From Chitinophaga niastensis (GTDB lineage: Bacteria; Bacteroidota; Bacteroidia; Chitinophagales; Chitinophagaceae), in the NCBI RefSeq assembly GCF_003014755.1, contig NZ_PYAW01000009.1, positions 114,841 through 178,840 of the forward strand: 64,000 nucleotides of DNA, in the 5' to 3' direction. A program made the position numbers and the translations under genes. This document shows, one piece after another, positions 17,210 through 27,400 of this stretch (position 1 is the stretch's first letter; every line of letters begins with the position of its first letter). The notes under the pieces were generated by a model. That model saw only the letters and a list, made by a program, of their open reading frames with translations, did no database searches and was not told the origin of the DNA.

Positions 17210-18465
17210 ATTACAAATTAATTTTTAATATATCGGCATCACTGTTGCTGGCACGCTGGAAACAAACGCTGGTAGCAGCTATTGGCGTTACATTCAGTAT
17301 CACCATGTTCATTACTTTGTTGAGCTTTATGACAGGATTGAATGGTTTGCTGGATGGATTAATTCTGAACAGAACACCTCATGTGCGTATCTATAATGAA
17401 ATTAAGCCTAACAAAAATCAACCGGTAAATGTATCTGGTCAATATAAAAAATCCTACAATTTTATTAAGTCGATAAAGGCTACCGGCAGCCGGCAGGAGA
17501 TCTACAACAGCGGCGCTGTTATGCAATCTATCAGAAGCGATCTGCGTGTACTGGGTTTTGCACCCAGAATAACGGCGCCTGTTCTCTTCAATACCGGTAC
17601 CATCGATATCACTGGTGTGATTAATGGTATTGATGTGCTGGCAGAAAGTAACCTGTTTCATTTTAATGATTATATCATTACAGGTGCAGCCGTTGATCTT
17701 AATAATGTGCCCAATAGTATTATCCTGGGAAAAGGCGTAGCGGAGAAATTGTTGGCAGAACCCGGAGATGTAGTACAGGTAACCACTTCCCAGGGCGGCA
17801 TTGTACCATTAAAAGTAGTAGGCTTCTTTCAATCCGGCTTACAGGATTTTGATAAAGTGCAATGTTATGCATCTATTAATACCACACAAAAATTATTAGG
17901 GAAACCTAATAATTATATTACTGATATACAGGTAAAGTTAAAGGATATAAACCTGGCGCCCGCTGTGGCAAAGGAATACAGCACATTGTTTCAGGCTGAT
18001 ACAGAAGATATTCAAACAGCTAATTCACAATTTGAAACAGGTAGTTTTATCAGAACACTCATCTCATATGCAGTAGGTATCACCTTATTGATAGTAGCCG
18101 GATTCGGGATCTATAATATTTTAAACATGATGATTTATGAGAAGATGGATTCCATCGCCATTTTAAAAGCAACCGGATTTTCCGGCAGTGATGTGAACCG
18201 CGTGTTTTTAGTGATAGCGCTGAGTATCGGTTTTTTTGGCGGAATAGTAGGATTGTTTTTTGGTTTTTTGTTGTCAAATGTCATTGATCAGATCCCCTTT
18301 AAAACGGCTGCATTGCCTACTATTACTACCTATCCGGTGAATTATGATCCTGCTTTTTATTTCATAGGCGCAACGTTTTCATTGGTCACTACTTATTTTG
18401 CCGGCTTCTTTCCTGCCAGAAAGGCCAGCAGGGTAGATCCTGTAATTATTATAAGAGGAAAATAA
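17206..18465 (+). CDS. FtsX/MacB-type ABC transporter permease
   Basis: This 419-residue inner-membrane protein has one N-terminal membrane segment (about 20-45), a large periplasmic MacB-PCD-like domain (about 50-270) and three C-terminal membrane segments within the FtsX domain. Among them are SYAVGITLLIVAGFGIYNIL and VFLVIALSIGFFGGIVGLFF, and the C-terminal motif reads FPARKASRVDPV. It carries no fused ATPase; that is the next gene, which starts one base after this stop. MacB-type machines do not move substrate through the membrane but drive periplasmic export mechanically. Confidence 0.92.
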   Translation: MNYKLIFNISASLLLARWKQTLVAAIGVTFSITMFITLLSFMTGLNGLLDGLILNRTPHVRIYNEIKPNKNQPVNVSGQYKKSYNFIKSIKATGSRQEIYNSGAVMQSIRSDLRVLGFAPRITAPVLFNTGTIDITGVINGIDVLAESNLFHFNDYIITGAAVDLNNVPNSIILGKGVAEKLLAEPGDVVQVTTSQGGIVPLKVVGFFQSGLQDFDKVQCYASINTTQKLLGKPNNYITDIQVKLKDINLAPAVAKEYSTLFQADTEDIQTANSQFETGSFIRTLISYAVGITLLIVAGFGIYNILNMMIYEKMDSIAILKATGFSGSDVNRVFLVIALSIGFFGGIVGLFFGFLLSNVIDQIPFKTAALPTITTYPVNYDPAFYFIGATFSLVTTYFAGFFPARKASRVDPVIIIRGK

Positions 18466-18466
18466 T

Positions 18467-19147
18467 ATGAACGAGGTTATTTTGCAGGCGAGGCATATTA
18501 ATAAATCTTTTCATGACCCGGTAACGGTACCGGTACTACATGATATCAATATTGCTGTTAATAAAGGAGAATTTGTTTCCGTAGTAGGGAAATCCGGCTG
18601 TGGTAAGTCTACGCTGCTGTACATCCTTTCTACTATGGACACTGATTACGAAGGAGAATTATTTATTGATCAGGAACGTATCACCAACAAAAAAGAAAAA
18701 CAACTGGCGCGTATCCGCAATGAAAAAATAGGTTTTGTGTTTCAGTTCCATTATTTACTGAATGAGTTTAGTGTGCTCAAAAATGTAATGCTGCCGGGGC
18801 TCAAGCTGAACAGGTATGCAGAAAAAGAAGTGGAGCACCGGGCCATTGAACGCCTGAAAATGTTGCATATTGATCAGCTGGCGTTAAAAAATGCAAACCA
18901 GTTATCTGGTGGTGAAAAACAAAGGGTAGCTATTTGCAGGGCACTCATCAATGATCCTATAATAGTTATTGGTGATGAGCCTACTGGCAATCTTGACAAA
19001 AAAAACGGGCAAATTGTATTTGATATTTTTCAGCAACTGACGGCAGAATACAATCAAACGCTACTGATCGTAACCCACGACCAAACCTTTGCCGATCATA
19101 CTAACCGGATTATAGAAATGGAAGATGGTAAAATTATCAGGCAGTGA
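18467..19147 (+). CDS. ABC transporter ATP-binding protein (LolD/MacB-like)
   Basis: The 226-residue ATPase has Walker A GKSGCGKST (about 41-49), Q-loop FVFQFHYLL, signature LSGGEKQRVAICRAL, Walker B IVIGDEPTGNLD and H-loop IVTHD. The phrase PTGNLD is typical of the LolD/MacB/FtsE group. It is the last gene of a three-gene unit with adaptor and permease. Together they form a tripartite-type exporter for an unknown peptide, lipid or drug. Confidence 0.95.
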   Translation: MNEVILQARHINKSFHDPVTVPVLHDINIAVNKGEFVSVVGKSGCGKSTLLYILSTMDTDYEGELFIDQERITNKKEKQLARIRNEKIGFVFQFHYLLNEFSVLKNVMLPGLKLNRYAEKEVEHRAIERLKMLHIDQLALKNANQLSGGEKQRVAICRALINDPIIVIGDEPTGNLDKKNGQIVFDIFQQLTAEYNQTLLIVTHDQTFADHTNRIIEMEDGKIIRQ

Positions 19148-19156
19148 CAAAGCTGC

Positions 19157-19684
19157 TTACAATAGCTTGGCTACTGCGTCCTGCCAGTCAAGGATCCGCT
19201 CAAAGCCTTCTGCATGAATATTATGATGGCCGCTGTATAAATAAGGTTTGCCCTTAAAATGCGCAAAGTTGCGGGTAAGATCGTCAATCATAATATCCGT
19301 TTGTACAATGGATTTGTCGCCGCAAAAACAAAACTGTTTCCAGCTCAGAAACGGAAAGTTATCCTGCAGCCAGTCGTATTTATCTTTCAGCGAAGTAGGA
19401 AACTCCATGGCAGCAGACACAATAAACAATTTGTATTTTTTATTCAGTTCTTCCAACACTTCCTGTGCATGCGGAAATACATCGATATCACGGAAAAAAC
19501 CGGGCGTATTCAGGTATTCCCTGATTTTGAGTTTATGCTCAGCCGGCAATATATCTGTTAGTGATTTGCCGTGTAATTCTTCTGTAGTAAAGGTTTTACC
19601 AAAATCTCTGTAATACCATTCTCTGGCTTTTTTAATAGGATCGGCAATGGTTTCGTCCATGTCTATGGCAATAGATAGCTGCAT
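19157..19684 (-). CDS. 5'(3')-deoxyribonucleotidase (NT5C-type HAD phosphatase)
   Basis: The 175-residue HAD-superfamily phosphatase has the nucleophile motif AIDMDETIADP near residues 6-16, the second motif FIVSAAME, and the acidic motif IMIDDLTRNFAHFKG near 130-145. The family dephosphorylates deoxyribonucleoside monophosphates. Length and motif spacing fit the bacterial NT5C group. It converges with the ABC ATPase gene, whose stop lies 9 bases away. Specificity is inferred from family only. Confidence 0.85.
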   Translation of the reverse strand: MQLSIAIDMDETIADPIKKAREWYYRDFGKTFTTEELHGKSLTDILPAEHKLKIREYLNTPGFFRDIDVFPHAQEVLEELNKKYKLFIVSAAMEFPTSLKDKYDWLQDNFPFLSWKQFCFCGDKSIVQTDIMIDDLTRNFAHFKGKPYLYSGHHNIHAEGFERILDWQDAVAKLL

Positions 19685-19734
19685 CGGTTCATCATTTTAT
19701 GACTACTAAGATAATAATTACTGCATACGCTGTG

Positions 19735-21453
19735 CTATTTTTTCAGTATTGTCATGGCGGTTAGCCGTTTGGTAATCAGCAAAAGTATGACTGCAGCGAA
19801 ACTTGCCATAAATACAAACAACATAAAGAAATCGTAAGCATTACGAATAGGATGACCTATCAGCATAATTACCTTGTTTTTCTCAGGATACAGGGTGCTT
19901 AATACACCGGCGAGCTTGTTGGCCGCCGCTGTAGCCAGAAACCATACTGCCATCAACAGGGAAGCAAATTTAATGGGTGCGAGTTTATTTACCAGTGAAA
20001 GCCCAACCGGCGACAAACACAGTTCTCCAAAAGTATGCAGGGCATACATACCGGTAATCCAGATCATACTCACCTTAACACCGGGCTGTACTTCTTTTAC
20101 GCCAAAAGCAATCCATAAATATCCAAGAGATAGGAATAACAAGCCTATAGCCATTTTGGTGGGTGGCAACGGTTCATATTTCCCTAATCGCGTCCATAAC
20201 CAGGCAAAGAGAGGCGCAAAAATTACGATAAAGAAAGAGCCCAGGGAAAGAAACAGACTGGGAGGTACATCGTCGAGTAAAATATAGGCGCCATGCAGCA
20301 AAAAGAGATAACTATTAATGCCAACAATACCAATGAAGAAGAGCAATAACAATACATACATGGTATTGCGTAATAATCGGTCTGCCGCTGATGATAAGTG
20401 ATGTTGTGCTTTTCTGAAAAGCCGGTATACAATGTATAGTAAAAAACAGGATATGATACCTATACACCAGACCGGGATCTTCCAGCCCAGGTGCCTGTTG
20501 GTTTGTTCATCTGCAAAAAAGGTAAGCGAAGCACCTGCCTGCTCAAAAGCACTCCAGAAAAATATAACAAAGAAAGAGATGATAAAAATAACCTTGATCC
20601 GTTGTCGCTCAATACGGGTAAGCGATTTGTCACCAAAAATAATTGCCGCAATGAATATTACCGCCGCCAGCATCAAATATGACAGGTAATTTACCACTTT
20701 GGCGTCGATGTATAATAAGCCAATCATCAGGAATGAGGTCAGCATTAGCCCGCCGATCATTAACAGGGGCTGTAATGCTTTGGGAGATGCATTTTCCGGC
20801 GTTAATCCAAGCACTTTTCCTGCAGGATCAACTACATATTTGTGATGAAATATTTTTTGTACCACCACACTGAGCGCCATACTGATACCGCCAGCCATGA
20901 AGGCCCATTTGAAATCCGAAGGATCACCGGTATCTCCGGTAAGTCCACAAATAACAGGACCTAAGGCGCCACCGGTATTAATGCCCATGTAAAAAATAGT
21001 ATAAGCAACATCTGTTCTTTTATCACCCGCAGGATACAGCTGTCCTACCAGGGAAGATATGTTAGGCTTGAAAAAACCATTGCCTGCAATCATACATCCC
21101 AATCCGGAGAAAAAGAGCAGGATAGAAAGGGACGGCATCGTATGATAAACGGTGCTGCTCATAAACAGGATGATTTCTCCTATGACCATCACGATCCCGC
21201 CTGCAATAATAGCGCGGGAATTACCCCAGTAGCGGTCGGCAATATAGCCTCCCAGCAGTGGTGTAAGATAAATAAGCCCGGTATAGCTGCCATAAAGATT
21301 AGACGCAAAAACCTTATTAAATAATAATGCTTTGGTCATGAACAGGATAAGTACAGCACGCATGCCATAGTAGTTAAACCGCTCCCACATTTCTGTTGCA
21401 AATAAAATATAAAGTCCTTTGGGGTGCGGTTGCTGGTTGATATTTACAGGCAT
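19735..21453 (-). CDS. POT/PTR-family proton-coupled peptide MFS transporter
   Basis: This 572-residue inner-membrane protein opens HPKGLYILFATEMWERFNYYGMR (broken here as EMWERFNYYGMR), the E-x-x-E-R-F-x-Y-Y signature of POT transporters that couples proton and peptide binding. Twelve to fourteen hydrophobic segments follow, with the loop GGYIADRYWG and the FYMGINTGGALGP segment. It imports di- and tripeptides. It is divergent from the aminopeptidase P gene, 157 bases away, which would degrade imported Pro-containing peptides, so a functional link is plausible. Confidence 0.93.
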   Translation of the reverse strand: MPVNINQQPHPKGLYILFATEMWERFNYYGMRAVLILFMTKALLFNKVFASNLYGSYTGLIYLTPLLGGYIADRYWGNSRAIIAGGIVMVIGEIILFMSSTVYHTMPSLSILLFFSGLGCMIAGNGFFKPNISSLVGQLYPAGDKRTDVAYTIFYMGINTGGALGPVICGLTGDTGDPSDFKWAFMAGGISMALSVVVQKIFHHKYVVDPAGKVLGLTPENASPKALQPLLMIGGLMLTSFLMIGLLYIDAKVVNYLSYLMLAAVIFIAAIIFGDKSLTRIERQRIKVIFIISFFVIFFWSAFEQAGASLTFFADEQTNRHLGWKIPVWCIGIISCFLLYIVYRLFRKAQHHLSSAADRLLRNTMYVLLLLFFIGIVGINSYLFLLHGAYILLDDVPPSLFLSLGSFFIVIFAPLFAWLWTRLGKYEPLPPTKMAIGLLFLSLGYLWIAFGVKEVQPGVKVSMIWITGMYALHTFGELCLSPVGLSLVNKLAPIKFASLLMAVWFLATAAANKLAGVLSTLYPEKNKVIMLIGHPIRNAYDFFMLFVFMASFAAVILLLITKRLTAMTILKK

Positions 21454-21610
21454 AGTGTTTTGGCAGTACGATGATACTTATTCAAATATGCGTTTCCTGC
21501 GCAGATATCTGTTTGCAATAATTAACCAGGTGTCTGCTTATTTTAACCTAACTGGTGTTTATTAATTTTTGTTAAATACTTTTGATGCAATATCATCTAA
21601 AAGCATCCGT

Positions 21611-22999
21611 ATGTTTTCAAAAGAAACTTATATCTCGAGAAGAAATCGCTTAAAGTCAGATCTGGGAAACGGCATCATCTTACTCCCCGGAAATGAAGAC
21701 AGCAGTATGAATTACAAGGATAACCTGTATCCTTTCCGTCAGGATAGCTGTTTTTTATATTTTACTGGAATAGACAGACCAGGCCTTACTTTCGTTATTG
21801 ATGTTGATAACGACCGGGAAGTATTATTTGGCAATGACCTGACAATAGAAGAGATCATGTGGACAGGCCCCACGGATACATTAGCTGCACAAGCCGCATG
21901 GTCGGGGATTACGGATGTACAGCCTTTGTCTGCGCTAGCCTCTTTGCTGGAAAATGCGCTGCGTAAAAAACAAACTGTTCACTTCCTGCCACCATACAAA
22001 GCAGATACCGCAGTGATGTTGAGTGGTTACCTGAATATTCCGGTGGCTTTGTTAGCGGAGCAGGCATCGCTTACTTTAATTAAGGCTATCGTAAAACAGC
22101 GTTCAATAAAAACGGTAGCAGAAGTGCAGGAGATTGAAATTGCAGTGAATACAACTATTGATATGCAATTGAAAGCCATGCAGCTGGCAAAGGCAGGTGT
22201 CACAGAAACCGAGATCGCCGGTCAGTTGCAGGGCGTTGCTGTAGGGGCAGGGGGCAACCTCTCTTTTCCTGTTATCCTGACCGTGAACGGAGAGTTTTTG
22301 CATAATCATCCCGGTAATCATGTGCTGCAAAACGGACAATTAGTTTTATGTGATTGCGGAGCAGAGAGTGCTATGCACTATGCCGGTGATCTTACCCGTA
22401 CCCATCCGGTAAATAAAAAGTTCAGTACTGTGCAACGGGAAATTTATGATATCGTATTTAATGCATATCAGACGGCTGTCAATGCATTAAAACCAGGTAT
22501 TTTATTTAAAGAGGTACATTTGCTGGCCTGTGAAAAGCTGGCAGAGGGGCTGGCGCAGATTGGTGTCATGAAAGGTGATGCGAAAGAAGCCGTACAGGCA
22601 GGGGCGCACACGCTGTTTTTTCCCTGTGGCCTGGGGCATATGATGGGATTGGATATTCATGATATGGAGAATCTGGGAGAGGAATACGTAGGTTATACAG
22701 ATGACCTGAAAAAGAGTACTGATTTCGGTCTGAAGTCTCTTCGCCTGGGACGTGCACTGGAAGACGGTTTTGTGTTAACCGTAGAACCAGGCATTTATTT
22801 TAATCCGCTGTTAACCGATGCATGGCAGGCTGCCGGGAAACATACGAATTTCATCAATTATGAAAAATTAGCCGGGTATAAAAATTTTGGCGGTGTGCGT
22901 GTAGAAAACAACTTCCTGATAACAGCAACTGGCAGCCGTTTATTAGGACGACCTTTGGCTGCTACTGCTGCTGAAATTGAAAAAGAAATAGCCTCCTGA
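21611..22999 (+). CDS. Xaa-Pro aminopeptidase (aminopeptidase P, M24B)
   Basis: This 462-residue enzyme has an N-terminal creatinase-like domain (about 1-165) and a C-terminal pita-bread domain with metal ligands. The ligands are an Asp in QLVLCDCGAESAMHYAGDLTR (split here as LCDCGAE and YAGDLTR), a His in GLGHMMGLDIHDMEN, a Glu in TVEPGIYF and a Glu in GGVRVENNF. It removes N-terminal residues preceding proline. The ATG at 21611 (MFSKETYISRR) is the natural start. TACTTTTG at 21577-21584 is an exact -7 match, with a poor -33 upstream. It is divergent from the peptide importer. Confidence 0.92.
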   Translation: MFSKETYISRRNRLKSDLGNGIILLPGNEDSSMNYKDNLYPFRQDSCFLYFTGIDRPGLTFVIDVDNDREVLFGNDLTIEEIMWTGPTDTLAAQAAWSGITDVQPLSALASLLENALRKKQTVHFLPPYKADTAVMLSGYLNIPVALLAEQASLTLIKAIVKQRSIKTVAEVQEIEIAVNTTIDMQLKAMQLAKAGVTETEIAGQLQGVAVGAGGNLSFPVILTVNGEFLHNHPGNHVLQNGQLVLCDCGAESAMHYAGDLTRTHPVNKKFSTVQREIYDIVFNAYQTAVNALKPGILFKEVHLLACEKLAEGLAQIGVMKGDAKEAVQAGAHTLFFPCGLGHMMGLDIHDMENLGEEYVGYTDDLKKSTDFGLKSLRLGRALEDGFVLTVEPGIYFNPLLTDAWQAAGKHTNFINYEKLAGYKNFGGVRVENNFLITATGSRLLGRPLAATAAEIEKEIAS

Positions 23000-23045
23000 C
23001 CGTGTGTCCCATAGGATGTTGGCTATCAAATAATTTTTAGATTAC

Positions 23046-23095
23046 TTTACAGGCAGTTGCATGGAATTTTTATGTAGCTGCCTGTAAAGATTTTT
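23046..23095 (+). terminator. Intrinsic terminator after aminopeptidase P
   Basis: A 17-base stem with two imperfect pairs (arms 23046-23062 and 23072-23088, core ACAGGCAG/CTGCCTGT) has a 9-base loop and is followed by GATTTTT. It lies 47 bases after the stop. Confidence 0.85.
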
Positions 23096-23401
23096 AAAAA
23101 GCCAGGATACCCCGTTTTGTTTTCTCCTGCTTCCTCCCTGCAGCAATAAGGCTACCATTTATTTTTTGTATTAAAAACTTGTATATGTAAGTTTTTATCA
23201 TAAACTTGCATCCACTTCTATCGGATCATATAGTATCAACCATCCTTATAAGTCTGAAGAGTCGAAGAAATTTACCCATATCCCAAGATGAACTCCAATA
23301 GTGCAGCTGATTTATTTTAAGTTGAAACAAGTCCCATGGCTATTTTGGCATCATTTCTTTCCTATGCTTAGAAAAATGCTTCTAATAATAATTAAAACAA
23401 T
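23096..23401. other. Intergenic region before the PorP/SprF gene
   Basis: No gene is seen. The only structure is an inverted repeat with 9-base arms, TAAAAACTT (23172-23180) and AAGTTTTTA (23189-23197), around GTATATGT. It could be an operator or a weak A/T hairpin. Confidence 0.4.
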
Positions 23402-24313
23402 ATGAAATTTTGTACTCCCCTATACGCGGTTGTTTTTTTTCTGATGACGTTCTCTGTGCATACGCTACAGGCGCAGACGGTAGGCAGGACTGTTAGTGTG
23501 TTTGATCCTCCTGCCGCCCAGTATTTTTTTAATCAGTACCTGGCTAACCCGGCTATGGCCGGCCTGGATTCAGGTATACATATCAATGTATCTTACCGCC
23601 GTCCATCAGATGGTATTCCCGGTGCACCGGTTACACAAACGGCTTCTGTGGATGCTTACATGGGACATCGGGTAGGAGCGGGCTTCAATGTATACAACGA
23701 TAAAGCCGGTTTATTACAGCGTACCAAAGCGGCGCTTACCTATGCATACCATCTTCCGGTGGGAATGAATGACCAGTCGCTTAGTTTTGGTTTGTCGCTC
23801 GCCGTTGAAGTGCAGCGCCTTAATATCAAAGACCTGAACGGAGATATGAATGACCCGTCTCTGGGCGCTTTTAACCGCAGGGATAATTATTTTGAAAGCG
23901 ATTTCGGAATGGCCTATACAGATCATCATTTCACTATACAGGTGGCTATGCCTAACCTGATAGGACAGGTTAAGAACGATGAGAAGAATATAGCAGGACT
24001 GGCCACTTTCTTCAGCGCTGCTGCCTATAAATTTAACCTGGGTAATGAGATCAGCGGCATTGAGCCTAAAGTTTGTTACAGGGGTGTAAGGGGAGAAGAA
24101 AATATTATTGATGCCGGTGCCAACATAGGTTTACTCAACGACTGGGCCAATGTATTTGGCATGTATCACAGCAGTGGCAGTGTTAGTGCCGGTGCCGGGT
24201 TTAATTATAAGTCATTTATTGCCTTACAGGCTGTCTATATTACCCAAACAACCGGTTATAGCACTATTATGGCTAATAGTTTTGAGATCAATCTGCGTTT
24301 GAATATCAGGTAA
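23402..24313 (+). CDS. PorP/SprF-family type IX secretion system membrane protein
   Basis: The 303-residue protein has a signal peptide (about 1-24, ending LQAQ) and the PorP/SprF signature near the N-terminus, FFNQYLANPAMAGLDSG. It then alternates beta strands, as in outer-membrane barrels of this family (DVSYRRP-like turns, SFGLSLAVEVQR and a terminal aromatic strand). PorP/SprF proteins help anchor or deliver type IX cargo, and many genomes carry copies beside individual secreted proteins. Here the neighbour, convergent across a shared terminator, is a type IX-sorted protease. Confidence 0.9.
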   Translation: MKFCTPLYAVVFFLMTFSVHTLQAQTVGRTVSVFDPPAAQYFFNQYLANPAMAGLDSGIHINVSYRRPSDGIPGAPVTQTASVDAYMGHRVGAGFNVYNDKAGLLQRTKAALTYAYHLPVGMNDQSLSFGLSLAVEVQRLNIKDLNGDMNDPSLGAFNRRDNYFESDFGMAYTDHHFTIQVAMPNLIGQVKNDEKNIAGLATFFSAAAYKFNLGNEISGIEPKVCYRGVRGEENIIDAGANIGLLNDWANVFGMYHSSGSVSAGAGFNYKSFIALQAVYITQTTGYSTIMANSFEINLRLNIR

Positions 24314-24350
24314 GTCTGGTCTGATTTGCCCGGAATCAGGCTGTTTTAAA

Positions 24351-24384
24351 TAAAAAAGGCCGTCTCATTGTTCTGAGACGGCCT
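24351..24384. terminator. Terminator between convergent PorP and protease genes
   Basis: A perfect 11-base stem, AGGCCGTCTCA (24357-24367) and TGAGACGGCCT (24374-24384), has a 6-base loop. On the minus strand it is followed by TTTTTTATTT, so it ends the protease transcript. A shorter T run on the plus strand may also stop the PorP transcript. Confidence 0.9.
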
Positions 24385-24408
24385 CCCTCATTTTATAACC
24401 ACACATAT

Positions 24409-27400
24409 CTATTTCACCACCTTCGTACGGGCATGTTCTCCGGATGAATTTATATCGATGATATAAAATCCCGCAGGCAAGCCAGACAATCCTTCCAGCC
24501 GGAAGACCTGTTGTCCTTTGTTAGCATATTTTATTTTTTGAACTATAATGTTCCCTTGCAGATCAAATAACCTGATCAATGCCTTGCCTTCAGATTTTGC
24601 TGTATACCATATACTGATATTATCTGTAAACGGATTGGTTGCTTTCAAACCATCAACTGACTGAAGATGAGGAACAATGGCAATAACGGAAGTTGTAGCC
24701 ATCCTTGCAGTTGCCATGGCGAGGGTATCAGTAGTAATGTTGATGGAATAATCTTCTACCTCTCCCATATAAGCATCCTGGCCACAGCTGATTAAATCAT
24801 AGCCGTAACCCAAACGTATACGCATCAACGTAGGCCCGGTTACAGCATTGGCCGGCACTGTAATGGTTTGTTTATACGGACCGGTACCGCGTTTTACATA
24901 TACTTTTTCCGTAGCCTCATCCAGTACCTTATCGCCATTCCAGTCTATCCATGCCGCTACCGCAATGTCATTCCAGTAATCAATCTGTGTACTAATTTCC
25001 AGGTCATACGAACGTCCCGGAACAACTACTGCTTTATCAGTAGTGAAGTCGCTGTATCCATTCCACAAAGAAGGCTGATCGATCCCTGCAAATTTAACAT
25101 TGGTAATACTATTGTAATTAAGTGCAGTACTGGCTGTACAGTAATCACCAACGTGTGCAAGCGAATCATCTGTTACGGTGATATAAGTTGCTTTGGTAAG
25201 CGTGTCGTTACCTGATTTTCCGGTTACAACTAACGTTACCAGGTAAACGCCCTTGTTAAGATAAGTAACCACCGGATGCATACTGGTGTCTGAAGCAGGA
25301 GAACCGCCTGTAAAAGTCCAGTTGCGGTGAAGTACATAGCCGGTGCTTTGATCTGTAAAGCCAACGGTCTTACCTTTTTTAATGGTAGTACTGCTATCCG
25401 CCGTGAATGCCGCTACCGGAATAATGCTGCTGTCTATCGTATGTTGTCCTGTGGTGATAGGGGCACCAGGTTTGGTATTATAAGCATAATCCAGCAGGGT
25501 ATAGGAATGCCCGTCTGCCGCAACACTAAAATGGAACCAGCCATAATTGGTTTCTCCTGCATTTACATACCTGAATCCGGCGTAGCCGTTTTGTCCATTC
25601 CAGGTAGTATAATTGGCAGCATTAATATTATGTTCATCAGGGTAATTACCACCGGCTACAAAATTAGCGCTACTGTCAATGACGGTATTGGCAGGAATCA
25701 GGGTGATATTTTTTGTACCGTTTACACAAACCATTTCACGGTTATAGGTTTCAAAACGTGCCTGCCCGTTTTGTATCCAGATGCCATAACCTATGTCCGG
25801 CGCATCTTCCAGCCAGAAGAATGACCATGGATTGGATGGGCTGACGGTCGTATCCGGAACATCTACATACTTGATGATATATGGATTACGATAGGTGATA
25901 CTCAACGTTTTGGAAGCAGTGCCAAATGTTTTACTGATGCCTTCAAAGGCAGCAGGGAGTAATGTAACCACCACATTATTGGTATTGTTGGCAGTGGTAT
26001 GGTCATAGGCTTTACCGCTAAAATATAGCCGTGCATTTTTCCTGTCAGTAGCTACCAGCTGTACTTCCAGTCCTGCCGGTAAATTACTCACCGTATAATG
26101 CGTATTCTTTATGAAATTACCTGTGCCGATAGCAAACCGGGTGCTGTACATGAAAAGATCAGTGGTATCGCCGATGCTGCCATCGTTGGCCAATGTTTCC
26201 TTGTAATTGCCACCAGACCAGGATACTTCGACTGACGATACTTCTCCGGCACGAATATCTGCCTCCGGAGCTTCATTGTAAGCATAGTCGCGGATGATAT
26301 ATTTATTGCCTCCGGGGAAGACGGTCATTCTCATCCAGCCATAATGATACTTTCCTTTAATGGTAAAACGAACACCGATGAAGGCTGTTTTTCCATCCCA
26401 TTGATTATAAGTAGGGGAATAAATATCATGCTCGAAGGGGAACGGACCACCATTTACAAAGTTTGAATTTAGGCCGATCAGGGTATTAGCCTCCAGTGGT
26501 GTGATATTTACGGTACGATCCTCACATACCGCTGCTTTCTGGTAGGTTTCAAATCTTAATTTGCCCTGGTACCACCATCCTCCATAGTTAGCGTCTCCCA
26601 CACCCATACTGAAGTAAACAAAGTTATTATTCTGATCAATAACTACATCATCCACGTCCTTATAAACTATCTTATAGGGATCAATAAAGTGAATACTCAG
26701 CGTAGTTGTTGGATTAAACAAACCGGCTGTGCCTCCTGCAATGGCAGGGTTCAGGAATGTTATTTTCAGGCTGTCTGTATTGTTGGCAACACCGTGTTGA
26801 AGCGCTTTACCAGTGAAGGAAAGCAGCGCAGTGCTGTCTGTTTGCAGATCAATTTTAACAGCAAGACCAGCAGGCAGGTTTTGGGTGGTGAAATCCACAC
26901 CACTCACCAATAGCCCTGTGCTGTTAACAAATTTTGCTCCATCAAGGGCAGTAACAGTAGCTTTGCCCCATGTACCATTTCCCATATCTACGCCTACACT
27001 ACCATCGTTTTTATCGCTTTCAACAAATTGTACAGTAGAAAATAAAAATCGTTTAGCCGGCGCCGTGATAATGGTGGCTGCAAGATTAGTGGCTGACCAA
27101 AGGTTACTGCGCCGGCCTGTATTACTATTAAGTGCAGCTATCATCCTGTCGCTCTGCCCCAGGGTAAACATTTTGGTACAGGAAGCGTAGTCCATGTAAT
27201 TTTCAATATTGGCTACAGGGCCACAGGGGTGCGCATTCACGTCACAACCGGAGTTTACAGTAGTAGGCGGGGTATCGTCTACATAATCACCGGGTGCATT
27301 ACACCCGTTCTCGAAGGTATGCAGCAAATTAAGGAAGTGCCCTATTTCATGCGTTAATACCCGTTTCATGCCCGGGTAGCCTACTTCTGAACAACCTACG

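Noticed and set aside
21577..21584. TACTTTTG as a full promoter for aminopeptidase P
   Set aside because: The -7 octamer is exact, but no TTTG lies 19-21 bases upstream, so it is mentioned only in the gene entry.
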